Shown here piece by piece: positions 47,801 to 57,924 of a stretch of DNA of 64,000 nucleotides. How positions within the stretch are numbered: position 1 is the first letter of the stretch; every line of letters starts with the position of its first letter. The stretch is from Branchiostoma floridae (Eukaryota > Chordata > Leptocardii > Amphioxiformes > Branchiostomatidae), in contig NC_049986.1 in NCBI RefSeq assembly GCF_000003815.2, positions 17,742,457 through 17,806,456 of the forward strand, in the 5' to 3' direction. The notes beneath the pieces were generated by a model that worked only from the letters and a program-made list of their open reading frames with translations, ran no database searches and had not been told where the DNA came from. Made by a program: the position numbers and the translations under genes.

Positions 47801-50800
47801 CGTATGAATGGGCGCTGGTGAAGATGGTATTATTCGATGCCTTTAGCAGTGTTGAAGAAAGAAGCTCTGCCTTAAGTCATTTATCACTATCACCTATGTG
47901 TACATTCTTCCAATTCTCTGCCCCTTGCTAGTGGTACAGGTGTCTGCTATGCCGGTGGTCCGGCCACATGTACCAGATAGGATGGGATCATGTCCCGAGA
48001 TAACACCACGTGCACACGTACACTGAGATTCTTGCAGTGTCCGCCCCGCCCCCCCCCCCCCCCGCCCCCCAATGCTACCTCTTCTGTCACACATTCGGGA
48101 CCTTTCCACGACTCTGCTCCAAGGCCAAGTTTGACTGTAGAAAAATAACTACCGTTATCAACTCTGCTCTGTTTCGCTCTTATTATTCTCTTGGTCTGGT
48201 AAGCCCCGAAACACGTGAATGCCTGCCGGTTCATTTCTATTTGGTATAAATCCGGTCTGCTAATTTCTTTCAGGTCCGATTTTTCTGGACCGGTACGGAA
48301 ACAAACCTTACCCCTACTCGCAACAGTTGACGACTCTTAGCCTAAGTGTTCCTGGTTGGGAATCGTGATTCGGATCTGTTCCAGAACCTGACAACGTCTT
48401 GAGATTGGAAACATCCTCTCTGGTAGTAGTAATGATTTTAATATTCGGTTGAGTTAAGGCGGCCCAAGTTGCAAATGACCGCAGGTTCGAACGCTTACTT
48501 ACTTAGACTTAGGGGCTCCCGTGTCGTCCGACACATGAGGCAGTCAGGTTGGCCCAGCAAGCTCTGTCAGCAGCTATCCTCTGTATATCCCTCCAGTTGA
48601 TGTTAGCTGTTTGTAGGTCTCTCTCGATGGTGTGCCTGTAATTCATCCTGGGGCGACCTCTACGTCTCTTTCCCCGTGGTGCCCAGTGCATAACTTGGTA
48701 TGCCAGTCTGTCTGGTGAGAGTCTCATGACATGGCCCAACCAGCTCAAGCGCCGCTTTCGGATTGTCACAGACACTGGTTTTTGGCTGGTCCTAGCTCTT
48801 ACTTCAGTGTTGGGTATGAAGTCATCCCATCTGATGCCTAGTATCTTCCTTAGGCATTTATTGTCGAAGACATCTAGTTTCTTTTCTTGGCTTGACTTCA
48901 TGTGCCATGTTTCGCATCCGTAAAGTAGGGTAGAGAGAACATTGCTGTTGTAGAATCGCAGTTTAGTTCCCAGGGAGAGCTTCTTGCTAGACCACAGCTT
49001 GCCAAGTTGGTTGAAAGCAGCTGAGGCCTTCCCTAGCCTGCAGTCTAGTTCCTTGTCCATGTCCCCTCTGTTGTTCATGGAGCTGCCTAAGTAAGTAAAG
49101 TTCTCCACCACTTCCACTTCATTGTTGTCAATGATCACACTTGTGGGAGGGGGGTGCGTCCCTACTAACATGTTCTTGGTCTTTTTGGCACTAATGGTGA
49201 GTCCAATACTGCCTGCAGATGAGCCTATGTCCTCCACTAGGGGTTGTAGGTCCTGTGTGCGGTCTGCTAGAGCAGCTATATCATCAGCAAAGTCAAGATC
49301 TGCTAACTTTGTGTTCTGTATCCACTGAATCCCTTTCCCCTCTGTTGCTGTTGCAAGGACCCAGTCTATCGCCATGGCAAAAAGAATTGGAGACAACATG
49401 CATCCTTGGCGTGCAGTTCGAATTACTTGATAGAACATCGTCGAACATGGTTCGGAGTTTCCTGGAATACGTGTCCGAACTAGAACACGAGTCTTTCTAG
49501 TCGCACCTTGGCTCATTTCAATATTGTGATGAGTCCTTCACAGAACCTGGCTTCGCTCACTCACTCACTCATTCTGTCCCGTAGCTGGTGGTCGTTGGGG
49601 TAGTCTGACTGTCCACAAGAGCTTTCCACTTCTGGCGGTCGTCGGCCAGTGTAGTCAGCTGGGCTGACGTCCTTCATGTCCAATCTTTTGCCAAATAAAA
49701 GAGCTATGGAAACAGGTTATACGCGACATTAAGGAAACCTTCTGTAACGAAATATTTAACGATTATACTATAACCTATATCTAACACTACTATAACCATG
49801 GCAACATCAACAGGACATCAACATGATTAGGATGTTTTCAGTTCTCCTGGCACGGAGGTGTTTGCCATGAAGATTTTAGGGGGGGGGGGGGGGGCAGCCC
49901 AGTGGAAGGGCTGATAGAAGGGCTACAAATCCATCCATCCACACATTTGATCAGACCTGCTGACATGTATTGGTGACCACAATTACCGAAGTACAAGGCC
50001 CCGTAGCCATAACATCGTTTCGCCAATTAGCAGTAAACCCGTTGTCACGCCGATGACATGCCAACTTTTCCTCCCTCAGGAATTCGGGATAACGTCAACA
50101 CCATGCTCAATTTCTCCCCTTACAGAAACAATTTGGTAGAATTGCCCAACAGAAACGTGTGTGGCCAAATTGAAGGAGCAACTCCGTTCTATAGAAAGCT
50201 AATTGATTGATGCTGGGTGCTGATAAAGTCATGAGATCCTATTGTAGAAATCCACATGATAGATGATGTCCTTGGCAGGAATTGATGGTTCCCGGAGTAA
50301 TGTGTAAACTTAATAAAGTACCAAATGCACGTGTAATGCTTATTTTCTTTCAATACGACCTGTAAGCTGTACCTACATTGCAGCTAACGTCTTGTTGTTG
50401 GCTTGTAGAGTCGTAACGCCTTTTACCACGAGTTTGTAGAAGCATGGAAGAATTCTATGACACAAGACTTGCGCTGTGTGTCGTCTTGGATTCATAAACC
50501 TGTGCTTTGCTGCATATTGACGGAGTATTGAGGCGCAATAAAGTTTATGGGAACATTGTAAAATTTGCGATAAAGGGTACAAGTTAAAGTAATCCCCATA
50601 AGTTTTTTGAGGCCGTAGGGACAGTTGGTTGTATGTAGGTGACCGTTTAGGAAGGCGGAGCCCATCTCTCTCTTTCTAGGTTCTTTACCTCCCGGAAATC
50701 AGGCACTAATTTTTACACCTGGATGGTGTGAGGAATAAAGTGCCTTTCCGTCTCTTTCTAAGGCATTTTACGTCCCCAACCAATCAGGTACCAATTTTAC

Positions 50801-51431
50801 ACCCGAGCGGAGTGAGGAATACTAGTAATCTGCCTTCCCCTCGTTCTCAGTCCTTTTACCTTCCAAACAGAAATCAGGTACCAATTTTACACCTGGGTGG
50901 AGTGAGGAATAAGGTGTCTTTCCCATCTCTTTCTAAGGCATGTTACGTCCCCAACCAATCAGGTACCAATTTTACACCTGAGCGGAGTAAGGAATAATCT
51001 GCCTTCCCCTCGTTCTCAGTCCTTTTACCTCCCCAACCGAAATCAGGCAACAATTTTACACCTATGTGGAGTGGGGAGTAATGTACCTTTCCCCTCTCTT
51101 TCTGAGGCATTTTACGTCCTCAAAACCAATTTTTACACCTGGGTGGACTAAGGAATAAGTTGCCTTTCCCAAGGACACAACGTCTACACGGGAATGCCAG
51201 GAATCGAACCAACACGCTAGCGTAACTACTAGTACTGGACAATTCGACGCCACTCAAAATATACTATAAAAGACTTATTGTGTTTTTTTTCTTCTTTTCT
51301 TCCAGAAAACACGTCTGTCAGGACCAGGCGCAAGTCAGCATTCCCAAACTGTGCGTGGACTCATTTGCGCAGCCGCAGTACACACCATACATGACCGTCT
51401 GCGATGGAATGAGACTCTGCAGCTCGTACAA
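35150..51431 (+). CDS. EGFL7: EGFL7-like EMI-domain secreted protein, first two coding exons (partial)
   Basis: Exon 1 is 35150-35256 (ATG at 35150, donor GTGAGT); exon 2 is 51306-51431 (pyrimidine-rich acceptor, donor GTAAGT). Phases fit (2 then 1). Exon 1 encodes a signal peptide ([17 protein letters not shown], cleavage about residue 29). Exon 2 starts an EMI domain: KHVC (C40), C52, then [20 protein letters not shown] (C68, C74) and SSY. The spacing and the S-F-x-Q-x-x-Y-x-P-x-x-T-x-CDG-x-R-x-CS-x-Y pattern closely match EGFL7/EGFL8, vascular/extracellular proteins with an EMI domain followed by EGF repeats. I see no later exon (rest of EMI, EGF domains) in the window, so the gene continues beyond 64000 or its exons are hidden in gaps. 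Alternative: another EMI family member. Confidence 0.75.
35597..35790 (+). mobile_element. tRNA-derived SINE (family I), EGFL7-like intron 1
   Basis: A degraded head (GGTTTTGAATCCC B box) followed by the family tail 'tgtgtccttggaaaatgcac...tgacttcgattggggaggtaa'. Confidence 0.7.
35961..36370. repeat. 28-bp minisatellite, 14 perfect copies plus a partial
   Basis: The unit CTGGTACAGGTTAGTGGGGA + CAGGCTAC repeats from 35961 to 36352 apparently without substitutions, then a diverged partial copy. Each unit contains CAG|GTTAGT, close to a splice-donor consensus. The left flank GTAGCCTGTC is the reverse complement of the unit's end GACAGGCTAC. Confidence 0.98.
36920..37135 (+). mobile_element. tRNA-derived SINE (family II)
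   Basis: Head 'cttgtagcctcacagttgagct', B box CGGTTCAATCCTGG, then a body with 'gttagcaacacctcccta' and 'aaccctgctactaaaaaggca'. The same body occurs at 40.6 and 63.7 kb. Confidence 0.75.
37290..37860 (+). mobile_element. Degenerate LINE 3' end, tandemly duplicated
   Basis: Segments 37431-37613 and 37619-37806 are diverged direct copies (CTAGGGTGAACTAGTTGCCT... to 'gcgtgcctgcaaagctg'). The frame reads [14 protein letters not shown] with stops, a LINE protein C-terminus like that at 31717. A 3' end with 'aacttcggcgcggttata' follows. Confidence 0.65.
38517..38616. other. Assembly gap
   Basis: One hundred Ns. Confidence 1.
38709..38905. repeat. (TG)/(CA)n compound microsatellite
   Basis: CA-rich tract with embedded CGCGCG runs (38757-38769, 38873-38880), which could adopt Z-DNA. 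Confidence 0.95.
39181..39422. mobile_element. TIR element, CTAGGGCCGCGACC family (copy 1)
   Basis: The left 'ctcactagggccgcgacctacaa' and right 'gcgatcgccgtctagaggaatgg' ends are partly inverted. The interior 'caaagaacaaatcctttta' matches the copy at 55603-55843. Confidence 0.65.
39679..39854. mobile_element. MITE with AATGGACCGATCC ends
   Basis: Starts AATGGACCGATCC, ends GGATCGGTCCATT, with further inverted match (CCCCCTGTTCGA against TTCGACAGG and GTTCTATTTCGAACACCTC internally). No ORF. Confidence 0.8.
40373..40865 (+). mobile_element. tRNA-derived SINE (family II) interrupted by a MITE
   Basis: The head TGTCCCTGTAGCTCGGCTGG and 'cagttgagctcctggttcc' come first. The element continues after the insertion with CTGGTTCAATCCTGGGTAGG, 'aaatgggggtcccgtg' and 'taccctgctactggaacagc'. 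The most complete family II copy in the window. Confidence 0.8.
40428..40619. mobile_element. Harbinger-like MITE nested in a SINE
   Basis: TIRs GGCTTCGGTCACATTTCC...CCGGGGC and the complement at the right, flanked by TAA on both sides (40425-40427, 40620-40622). A related element lies at 52885-53070, and a further terminus near 56065-56100. Confidence 0.85.
41690..41900 (+). repeat. Dispersed repeat related to the 26.3-kb and 42.9-kb elements
   Basis: Shares 'ataactcgagtaggcctggatggatt' logic and 'ccacctagcggcttattatagtatcacagtgaacttccg' with 42930-43030 and 32640-32700. Non-coding. Confidence 0.55.
42720..43070 (+). repeat. Dispersed repeat with internal (GT)n microsatellite
   Basis: A (GT)n tract with GC interruptions at 42769-42880, followed by 'cctcctagtggctgtatatggtattgcagtggagcttccg', the counterpart of 41845-41890. 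The microsatellite occupies the position of the 'tgtgtctctgtctgtgt' segment in the 26.3-kb relative. Confidence 0.6.
43071..45671. other. EGFL7-like intron 1, no definite gene; two weak exon-like stretches on -
   Basis: Mostly featureless. Two stretches on - look codon-like and end in stops: 44743-44920 (contains [20 protein letters not shown]) and 44199-44385 (contains [20 protein letters not shown]), each preceded by a possible AG acceptor. I cannot assign them; they may be decayed gene fragments. A fragment of the hammerhead-bearing repeat lies at 43420-43480. Confidence 0.3.
45672..45891. mobile_element. TIR element, GGGGCACCGGTGCGGCACTG family (copy 2)
   Basis: Right end CCCCGCAGTGCCGCACCGGT + GCCCCAAGTGCAGTGAGA. 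The left end is truncated to GCGGCACTGCGGGGTTCG. Interior GCCTAATACGTAAAAGTATGAC as in the 15.2-kb copy. Confidence 0.75.
45892..48493. other. EGFL7-like intron 1, little recognised
   Basis: No recognised repeat ends and no convincing exon. A 36-codon frame at 46594-46704 (+; [20 protein letters not shown]...) has a coding-like composition but no supporting signals. A 17-base C run lies near 48047-48063. Confidence 0.35.
48494..49516 (-). mobile_element. 5'-truncated LINE with reverse-transcriptase ORF (335 codons)
   Basis: Open frame 49516-48509 on the - strand. Reverse-transcriptase hallmarks: [11 protein letters not shown], then [10 protein letters not shown] (the catalytic YADD-type box as FADD), [13 protein letters not shown] and [10 protein letters not shown], the order seen in RTE-like and related LINEs. 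The upstream finger/palm motifs and endonuclease are missing, and residues 1 to about 35 do not align with the family, so it is truncated and possibly chimeric. The 3' end carries AAGTAAGTAAG just after the stop, a short tandem tail typical of such LINEs. It sits antisense in intron 1 of the EGFL7-like gene. With the frame unbroken, insertion is fairly recent, but it cannot mobilise alone. Confidence 0.9.
49552..49705 (-). mobile_element. Second LINE 3' end with (TGAG)n tail
   Basis: On - it reads [16 protein letters not shown]...stop, then GAATGAGTGAGTGAGTGAG. This resembles the C-terminus and tail of a LINE related to, but different from, the one at 48494, which lies beside it. Confidence 0.6.
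49706..50649. other. EGFL7-like intron 1, nothing recognised
   Basis: No repeats with defined ends and no exon candidates. A G run lies at 49880-49893. Confidence 0.35.
50650..51240 (-). mobile_element. SINE family I with tail amplified in tandem
   Basis: The head (B box on -, GGTTCGATTCC near 51196-51206) is followed by six copies of an 77-90-bp tail unit. The TTTTACACC phrase falls at 50711, 50795, 50885, 50970, 51054 and 51131, alternating between 'cctttccgtctctttctaaggc' and 'ccttcccctcgttctcagtcc' variants. It ends about 65 bases before EGFL7-like exon 2. Confidence 0.8.
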
Positions 51432-51929
51432 GTAAGTAAGCCATAATGGCTCCGCCTTTAAGGCGTGGTCAAAAATGTGTAAGTTGTGTGGAAGCATGCA
51501 GGTGCCCAAGCTTACGCGTCTTTCAGTATCGAATTCCAAACCTAGCGTCACGGGAAAATACCTCCATTGTACGGATGCAACGGTGGATTGGGAACTAGTC
51601 TAACCGCCTTTCTTGAGTAAGCAAACTCGACTCTAAGAGAGGTCGGAAGAGACATCAAATAGTATTACATGATCACACAGGGTGCCTAAACCTATATAGC
51701 ACTTACTCTCTGCGCCTAGAGCTATCTATCACGGAAACATCACGACCAGAGATTGTACAGAACACGAGAGATCAAAACCGGAAGTTCCACTGCAGTACCG
51801 CAGAGGATGCCGCTAGGAGACCTTCGAACTTGACCTTCGAACAAACCAGTTTAAGATCATTTGTATTTTCGATGAGCAAAACTGACGATTCCCAACATAC
51901 CTTCCTTTCTCAAAGCTACTTTCTTGGCA

Positions 51930-52100
51930 TAAGCTAAGGTCCAGCTATTTTCAATGCCTTCTTATGCGTTTTATCGTTTTTTTTGTCTTTTTGTCTGAAC
52001 TCTAAAGGACGAAAAGGAAACCTGACAAAATAGGAAATCCGAAAAAACGCGTAAAAAGACGTCGAAAACCAAACGCAGCCTAACCTCTCCTTGGAGAGGT
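51930..52100. mobile_element. Foldback MITE, relative of 22388-22587
   Basis: The right end CAGCCTAACCTCTCCTTGGAGAG matches the family terminus. The interior inverted T/A-rich arms ('cgttttatcgttttttttgtcttt' against 'gacaaaataggaaatccgaaaaaacg') match too. The left end is decayed. Confidence 0.65.
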
Positions 52101-52295
52101 AGTACCTCACTGCACTTCGGGCACTGGTGTGGCACTGTGTTTGAAAGATTACTTAACGAATTTCAGAGATAAAGAGTCATACTTTTATTACACAATATCT
52201 ATCTTATTAAAATATTGGCGAAAATAACACAACAGAGCCGTAGTGAACGAACCCCCCAGTGCCGCACCGGTGACCCAAGTGTAGTGAGGTACCAC
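52098..52295. mobile_element. TIR element, GGGGCACCGGTGCGGCACTG family (copy 3)
   Basis: Left 'aggtagtacctcactgcacttcgggcac', right 'cccagtgccgcaccggtgacccaagtgtagtgaggtacc'. It abuts the foldback MITE on its left. Confidence 0.75.
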
Positions 52296-52884
52296 GTCAA
52301 GTCCACGTTCGACTTATTCCCCATGTCTCTTCAGCCAGGGTTATTAATGACTTCAGTAATCAGCCACGCGACCAGGTCGTCCTCCAAACTTCCCCTCGGC
52401 CGTGCTCCGTGTAACATGAACCAGGCCATTTAGCCATTAGGCCACAGCAAGTAGATTTTATGTGTGACATCCTCTGCAGGCTGCAAATGCAATGCAAGAG
52501 GCCGAAAAAAAATAAGATGGCTTGAAAAAGACCAAGATGTCCAAATTTTCCAAAACGGACATCATAAGTGTTGCAACAACAATTGTAGTCACAAATCATG
52601 GCATCACTATTATCCAACTAATGTATTCCTGTATTCAAGACGTGCACAAAGTGATTAGACTAGAAATGTGTTGTATTTTCTTCAAAATCAGGCGAACGAG
52701 ACCACCCCGCGGGGTCAAGCCGATTGGGTGTTTCCGGTGGTCTGTTTAACCTAAACCGTCCCGTGTTTACACCAGGAATCACGGAAATAGGGGAAACCAC
52801 TCAATGTCCTGTCTGTGTCTCAGTCTAGCTTCAGTATTAAGGTCTACAGGATCACTGTTGACTTTCTCACGAGAGATAATGTGT

Positions 52885-53070
52885 TAGGCCTAGGTACCTT
52901 TTCCAAACCGGGCCCCCCCAGGATGTTTGCGGAGAGGAACAACTAAATTATCAGGGCAAAATATTCTCTATATACAAATTATGCTCGTTGTTTTTTGCCT
53001 TTGATATCATATTTGTCTTTTCCGAAATCTACCCGGCCGGGCCCTGGTTGGGAATTGGGACCTAAGCCTT
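52885..53070. mobile_element. MITE, relative of 40428-40619
   Basis: Left AGGCCTAGGTACC...TTCCAAACCGGGCC and right CGGGCCCTGGTTGGGAATTGG + GACCTAAGCCT are inverted. Confidence 0.7.
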
Positions 53071-53084
53071 GCCGTACATCTGTG

Positions 53085-53400
53085 AGGAGGTGGATGTCCT
53101 TGTAGTGCAGCAGCCGAGCTCCTGGTTGTAAGTAACGGAGGGAACCCGGATCAAACCCAAGGAAGGGCATCTCGGTTGGGGCTGCACCCATGTTTCGGAA
53201 GGGGCGTAAAGTGGCGGTCCTGTGTTCGACGAAGTTAAAAGGGGAGGCGTTTCCTGTTAACAGATATATACCACGGACTCGATCCCAATCTAGACGTTGT
53301 GTCCTTGCGAAACGTACTTTAAAACTTTCTACACTCCTCTTATATGTAAAAATGGATACCTGACTTCGGTTGGGAGGTACATTTAAAAGGCAGTGGAAGG
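53085..53400 (+). mobile_element. SINE family II followed by a family I tail
   Basis: 'gagctcctggttgtaag', 'ggcatctcggttggggctgcacccatg' and 'gtaaagtggcggtcc' belong to family II. From about 53285 the sequence 'gacgttgtgtccttgcg ... gtaaaaatggatacctgacttcggttgggaggta' belongs to family I, so two SINEs are joined. Confidence 0.7.
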
Positions 53401-53980
53401 AGAGGCATAGGCTTCGGCTTCTGATACCGTGCCCTAGGCGCAAAAGATGACTATTCAATGCCCAAAAGGCCTCAAATAGGCTAAATACTTTTTTTTACCT
53501 TTTTAGACGGAAAAAGACAACTACTACTTACTTAAATGAACCACATATCGTCCAGGGCAAACCATAGTCTGCCACATGTACAAAGTTCAAAGATAGTTGG
53601 TGACATGTTTTCTTCCTATTCGCTAAAACTTGTCACTGAAACTCGTTGGCGTTTTGGCATTGTCGTGTGTGTTTGCAAAACAGACTCATTATACAAATCG
53701 ATGCAATTAGCGCTCAGTGCAGTCGACATCCTAAAGCCGAGATATCAGCAAGGTTTCCGGCGGGCCTGGACAGTGTCAAGAAGTCGTCATGTAACGTACG
53801 TGTACAGGGCAAGTGAAACAAGGGGACGTCATCAACAGGATATGGAGTTTTCAGCTTTCTTTTTTCCTTCTAGGCTTTTGTAACAGGTTACGTGTATTGT
53901 GGACGACACTAGAGTGATGCGTAGTGCATAAGGATCCAGAGAAAGAAGTTTGCCATACACACACTTGCGTCAGTTTGGGG
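53401..53980. other. No feature recognised
   Basis: Ordinary AT-rich sequence without repeat ends or exon-like frames that I can support. Confidence 0.35.
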
Positions 53981-53984
53981 CCGT

Positions 53985-54130
53985 TGGGGCATTGGATTGT
54001 TATCCACCGTGTCTAGGGTACAGTATTGGGAGGCGGAACCCAAGCCAGGTAACAATTTTTACACCTGGCTAAAGCGAGGAAAGTCATTTAAGAACGGTGA
54101 TATGACAGGATTTGAACCCATGACCATGCT
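53985..54130 (-). mobile_element. SINE family I (-)
   Basis: Contains the reverse family tail 'aggtaacaatttttacacctgg' and, at the right, 'aggatttgaacccatg' (B box on -). Confidence 0.65.
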
Positions 54131-55602
54131 TACAGATGACCCCTATTATACCTCATCTAGAGAGTTCAGCCCTAGACGATATTGTACTGCTTATGGCTGC
54201 TAAGATTTTACGATGGCCAATATTGACTGAACGTCTGAAGAAAAAAAGCCACATAAACTGTATACTGTATGGTGGTCATGGACTGACCAATGGCTGTGCT
54301 GTCTATTTTGACTGTAATACTAGTATTTAGAGTGGCCATTTCACATAAATTTCACCCTCAAAGTCTGTAACGTATAAATGACACAACAGCTGTAATATAC
54401 GATGTCTGATACCGATACGTCCGGAGTTTATATCCAATGTTGAAAGGTTGAATTTGGGTATGTCAAAAATTTTCAGCCTTGTCCATTTTTGTCTGGTACT
54501 AAATTATCATCTTCCATGACACGGATTTCCTAGTACTAAACACAGGCAGGCATTCTTTTACTCGCAAATGTGTAGTTCAAGTTTAGGAATTGTTTTGAAA
54601 GAAGTAAGTAATGGATATGACCTTAGCACGTGTTTAGGATTGGGTCAGCTTAGGTAAAAAGGCAGTGGCATTTTGGTGAGTCACACGATATCGCAGCTTC
54701 CGAGCCCAAATGTAAACTTGAACCGGAGTAAGTTAAACACGGGGATTTCGGTTGGATATTTCCGGGGGAGGAGTGATGCTGGTACAGCACGGGGAGATTT
54801 TGCAAAGAGATACACGCCACATAGTCTACCAACGAATTTAAAACACATAAAAGGTCCATTACATAAAGACAGTTAGACACTATAGAAAGTATATTTCCCT
54901 ACCATTTCGTTACATAGTAAGTGAGACCAACACTATAGAATTGCATGCCAATAGGGAGGGAGGGAGGTTACAAATCATTGCACCATAAAAGCTGTAATGT
55001 TTCAAATTAATGTAACGTTACAGTATCTTGTTGTTTAGAACAGAAAGGTCTAGTTAGGTTTTAGGACGTTATCAGACTTTTGTAGATTGCTTTGTACAGT
55101 TCACAAACACAAGAAATACGGCATAATGATGCAAATATGCTGAAAAGTGATTGTAAATGTTATTCCCATGAAGGTTTTGTTCTCGCGAGATTATTTTCAA
55201 TTTCGGGGCCAAAATGTTGTATAATCGGCATTTAAAGAGCAGTTGAATTATCAAAGAAAGAAACCGTCACTTTGGAGTACCCGTACGTCTGACATTTATG
55301 CAGTACATGTTTGAAAACCCTGTCCAAAAGCCATAAGAGTCGAGAAACGCTTGAGACCGAGTACAGAGACCCTGACCTGAGTGGACCGTCAGTCTGCTCC
55401 ACTTATCGTCTGAATGAGCTGTCAATCATCCTGCGTTAATCCGGGCTTCATCCGTCAAATGGAATGAAGTCTGAAACAGATCTTGAAGAAAGCATTTTAG
55501 GCCATAGAAAGCTTTATTCTCACGATAAGATTGTGTCTGTAGGGTTCTTGTTTCAAACTTGGAGGAGTGAAAGTTTGGGTGGATTTTTTCCTGGTTACGG
55601 AT
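54131..55602. other. No feature recognised
   Basis: AT-rich, without repeat ends or exon-like frames that I can support. Confidence 0.35.
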
Positions 55603-55843
55603 ATACCCCCTTTTCACTAGGACGGCACTTTCACCGCGCTCTCTCTGCGACCTACAATTTGACATATCACTCAACGAATTGTATAGAAAAGGAACAAATC
55701 TTTTACATTTTGTGTGTTTTGTTGTATTTTCGGTCACACTTTTACACTTTGCGTGATATACGCAGTGTGAAAGCCTAGGATACACATATACTATTCAGGT
55801 CGCAGTGAGAGCGTAGCGCGATCGCTGTCTAGAAGAAAGGGGG
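55603..55843. mobile_element. TIR element, CTAGGGCCGCGACC family (copy 2)
   Basis: Left TACCCCCTTTTCACTAGGAC and right GCTGTCTAGAAGAAAGGGGG are inverted. The interior 'aaggaacaaatcttttac' matches 39250-39265. Confidence 0.75.
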
Positions 55844-56115
55844 CCTTACGGATAGCTGCCTCGTGACACATGGTTTCTCTCATTTAACCTCTCATTAGTT
55901 CGTTGGTTTTACCCGAGCGAGATGGGTTACCCTTGACTTACACAACTGGAAGTGCGACGTCGTGATGATATGCCACACCTGTCCGTTCTATGGCTTTGTC
56001 AGTATCATAGAGCATGTCAGAACACCCCGTTCCATTAGGGCGGTAACGCCCGTGTCGGTTTCGTAAGGCCTGCGTCACATTTCCTACCAGGGGGCCGACC
56101 TTTTTTTTTCGGAAA

Positions 56116-56488
56116 NNNNNNNNNNNNNNNNNNNNNNNNNNNNNNNNNNNNNNNNNNNNNNNNNNNNNNNNNNNNNNNNNNNNNNNNNNNNNNNNNNNNN
56201 NNNNNNNNNNNNNNNNNNNNNNNNNNNNNNNNNNNNNNNNNNNNNNNNNNNNNNNNNNNNNNNNNNNNNNNNNNNNNNNNNNNNNNNNNNNNNNNNNNNN
56301 NNNNNNNNNNNNNNNNNNNNNNNNNNNNNNNNNNNNNNNNNNNNNNNNNNNNNNNNNNNNNNNNNNNNNNNNNNNNNNNNNNNNNNNNNNNNNNNNNNNN
56401 NNNNNNNNNNNNNNNNNNNNNNNNNNNNNNNNNNNNNNNNNNNNNNNNNNNNNNNNNNNNNNNNNNNNNNNNNNNNNNNNNNNNNNNN
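56116..56488. other. Assembly gap
   Basis: Three hundred and seventy-three Ns, inside or beside a TIR element whose end is at about 56065-56115. Confidence 1.
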
Positions 56489-56579
56489 GGGAGCGGAACA
56501 AAGCTAACAAGACTGGATTCCAGGCTACAAATTTGTGGCTTCGGGGCCCGGCCGGGATTTCATCCCTGACGGGCACCGG

Positions 56580-56700
56580 GAATAGGTGTCAAGTGCCTTC
56601 CAAAGGGCGCGACATTAGAGCCTGCTTGAAAATTGAATCCAGAACTTTAGATTCCAAGTCAACAGCTCTAACCAAAAGACCACCTCGCCACCTGACGCAA
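56580..56700 (-). mobile_element. tRNA-like SINE head (-)
   Basis: On -: TGGCGAGGTGGTCTTTTGG, TTAGAGCTGTTGACTTGG, then CTGGATTCAATTTT (weak B box). tRNA-derived, not an intact tRNA. Confidence 0.55.
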
Positions 56701-57059
56701 ATGACGGTCATATCAAGCGAAGACGAAACACACGAGACGAAAATCCTCCTTCAACGCTAGTGATGGATAGTTCATATCCCTACGGACTCCATTAGTGTTT
56801 GTTGCCGGTGGCTACGTCTCTACTAATTAGGCTTGTTATATGTACAACGGCTTAGCTTGTGATGAAAGTGGTTTCACTCAGAGTAAATACACAACAATGG
56901 ATATATATAATCACATCATCAGGCTCAAACAGTACACACAACACTGGAAATTCCTTTGTGGTCATTCCTGTGACTTGGGTTACTGGAAAGTAGGGCCTAA
57001 TTGGCAGAGGTACTTGGGGATTCGGTGCTCTTCTACTCTGTGGTATTGATATGTTTTTC

Positions 57060-57310
57060 CAGGGAAGTTCTAAAAAAATTTGAGCCAGGAGGTTGTCGCT
57101 AGGACGGTACTGATAGGCGGAGCCCATCCCTCTCCTTCAACTGTTCAACTGCCTTTTCCCGTAGTACACAACCGAAGTCAGGTACCCATTTGCACACCTG
57201 GATGAAGTGAGGAAAGTCATGTTAAGTATGATTCTCATGGACACAGTGTATAGCCAGGAATCTAACCCGCAACCTCTCCATCTTACATGTATGTGCGCTG
57301 GCCTAGCTAC
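57060..57310 (-). mobile_element. SINE family I (-)
   Basis: Reverse tail 'gaagtcaggtacccatttgcacacctgg', then 'ggacacagtgtatagccaggaatctaacccgcaacc' as the head on -. Confidence 0.65.
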
Positions 57311-57920
57311 TCTGTCATTCGACACCACAAGGAAGTCCTCATCTTTTTCTCATTACAAATGGCTACACGTTTCTCTTGTAGATATACACAAAGTGTGCCC
57401 TTTTTTCTCAAAACTCCATGTTGCCAAATGAAGTATGAGCCCTTCCTCACACGGTCTCAAAGAACGCTTGCAGACATACAGGGCCTACATCTGCCTACAA
57501 CTACTGAACTACATACAGATACAGAACAACAAAATACCATCAATAACATTACAAGGTTTACATTACAGTCATGTGTAAATGATCTGGTCTCGCACTTGGA
57601 ATAATGTACAGATATATTAACCTTGTTATGAGGATGCAAAAGGAACCGATGTATAAATGACTGTTCTCCGTGCGTATGGACAGAAATGTAGGTAAAACCT
57701 GGCAAACTCTCGCGCCCGACCCAAATTCCTTCCGTTCGTTTCATCTCGCTATTGACTCGGTCTTGGAATGTTTGGACACGTCACGGATGGAGTGGGGTAT
57801 TTGAGGCACGGCGAGGCATTCAGGAAAACCCAAAGGAAGGACTCTTTTTTGTCTTCTCGCTAAACGAGCCGCAGCACACCGAGAACGTAAACATGACTGT
57901 GAGGACAGTACGGGAGGTCC
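57311..57920. other. No feature recognised
   Basis: Ordinary sequence without identifiable repeat ends or exons. Confidence 0.3.
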
Positions 57921-57924
57921 CGAC

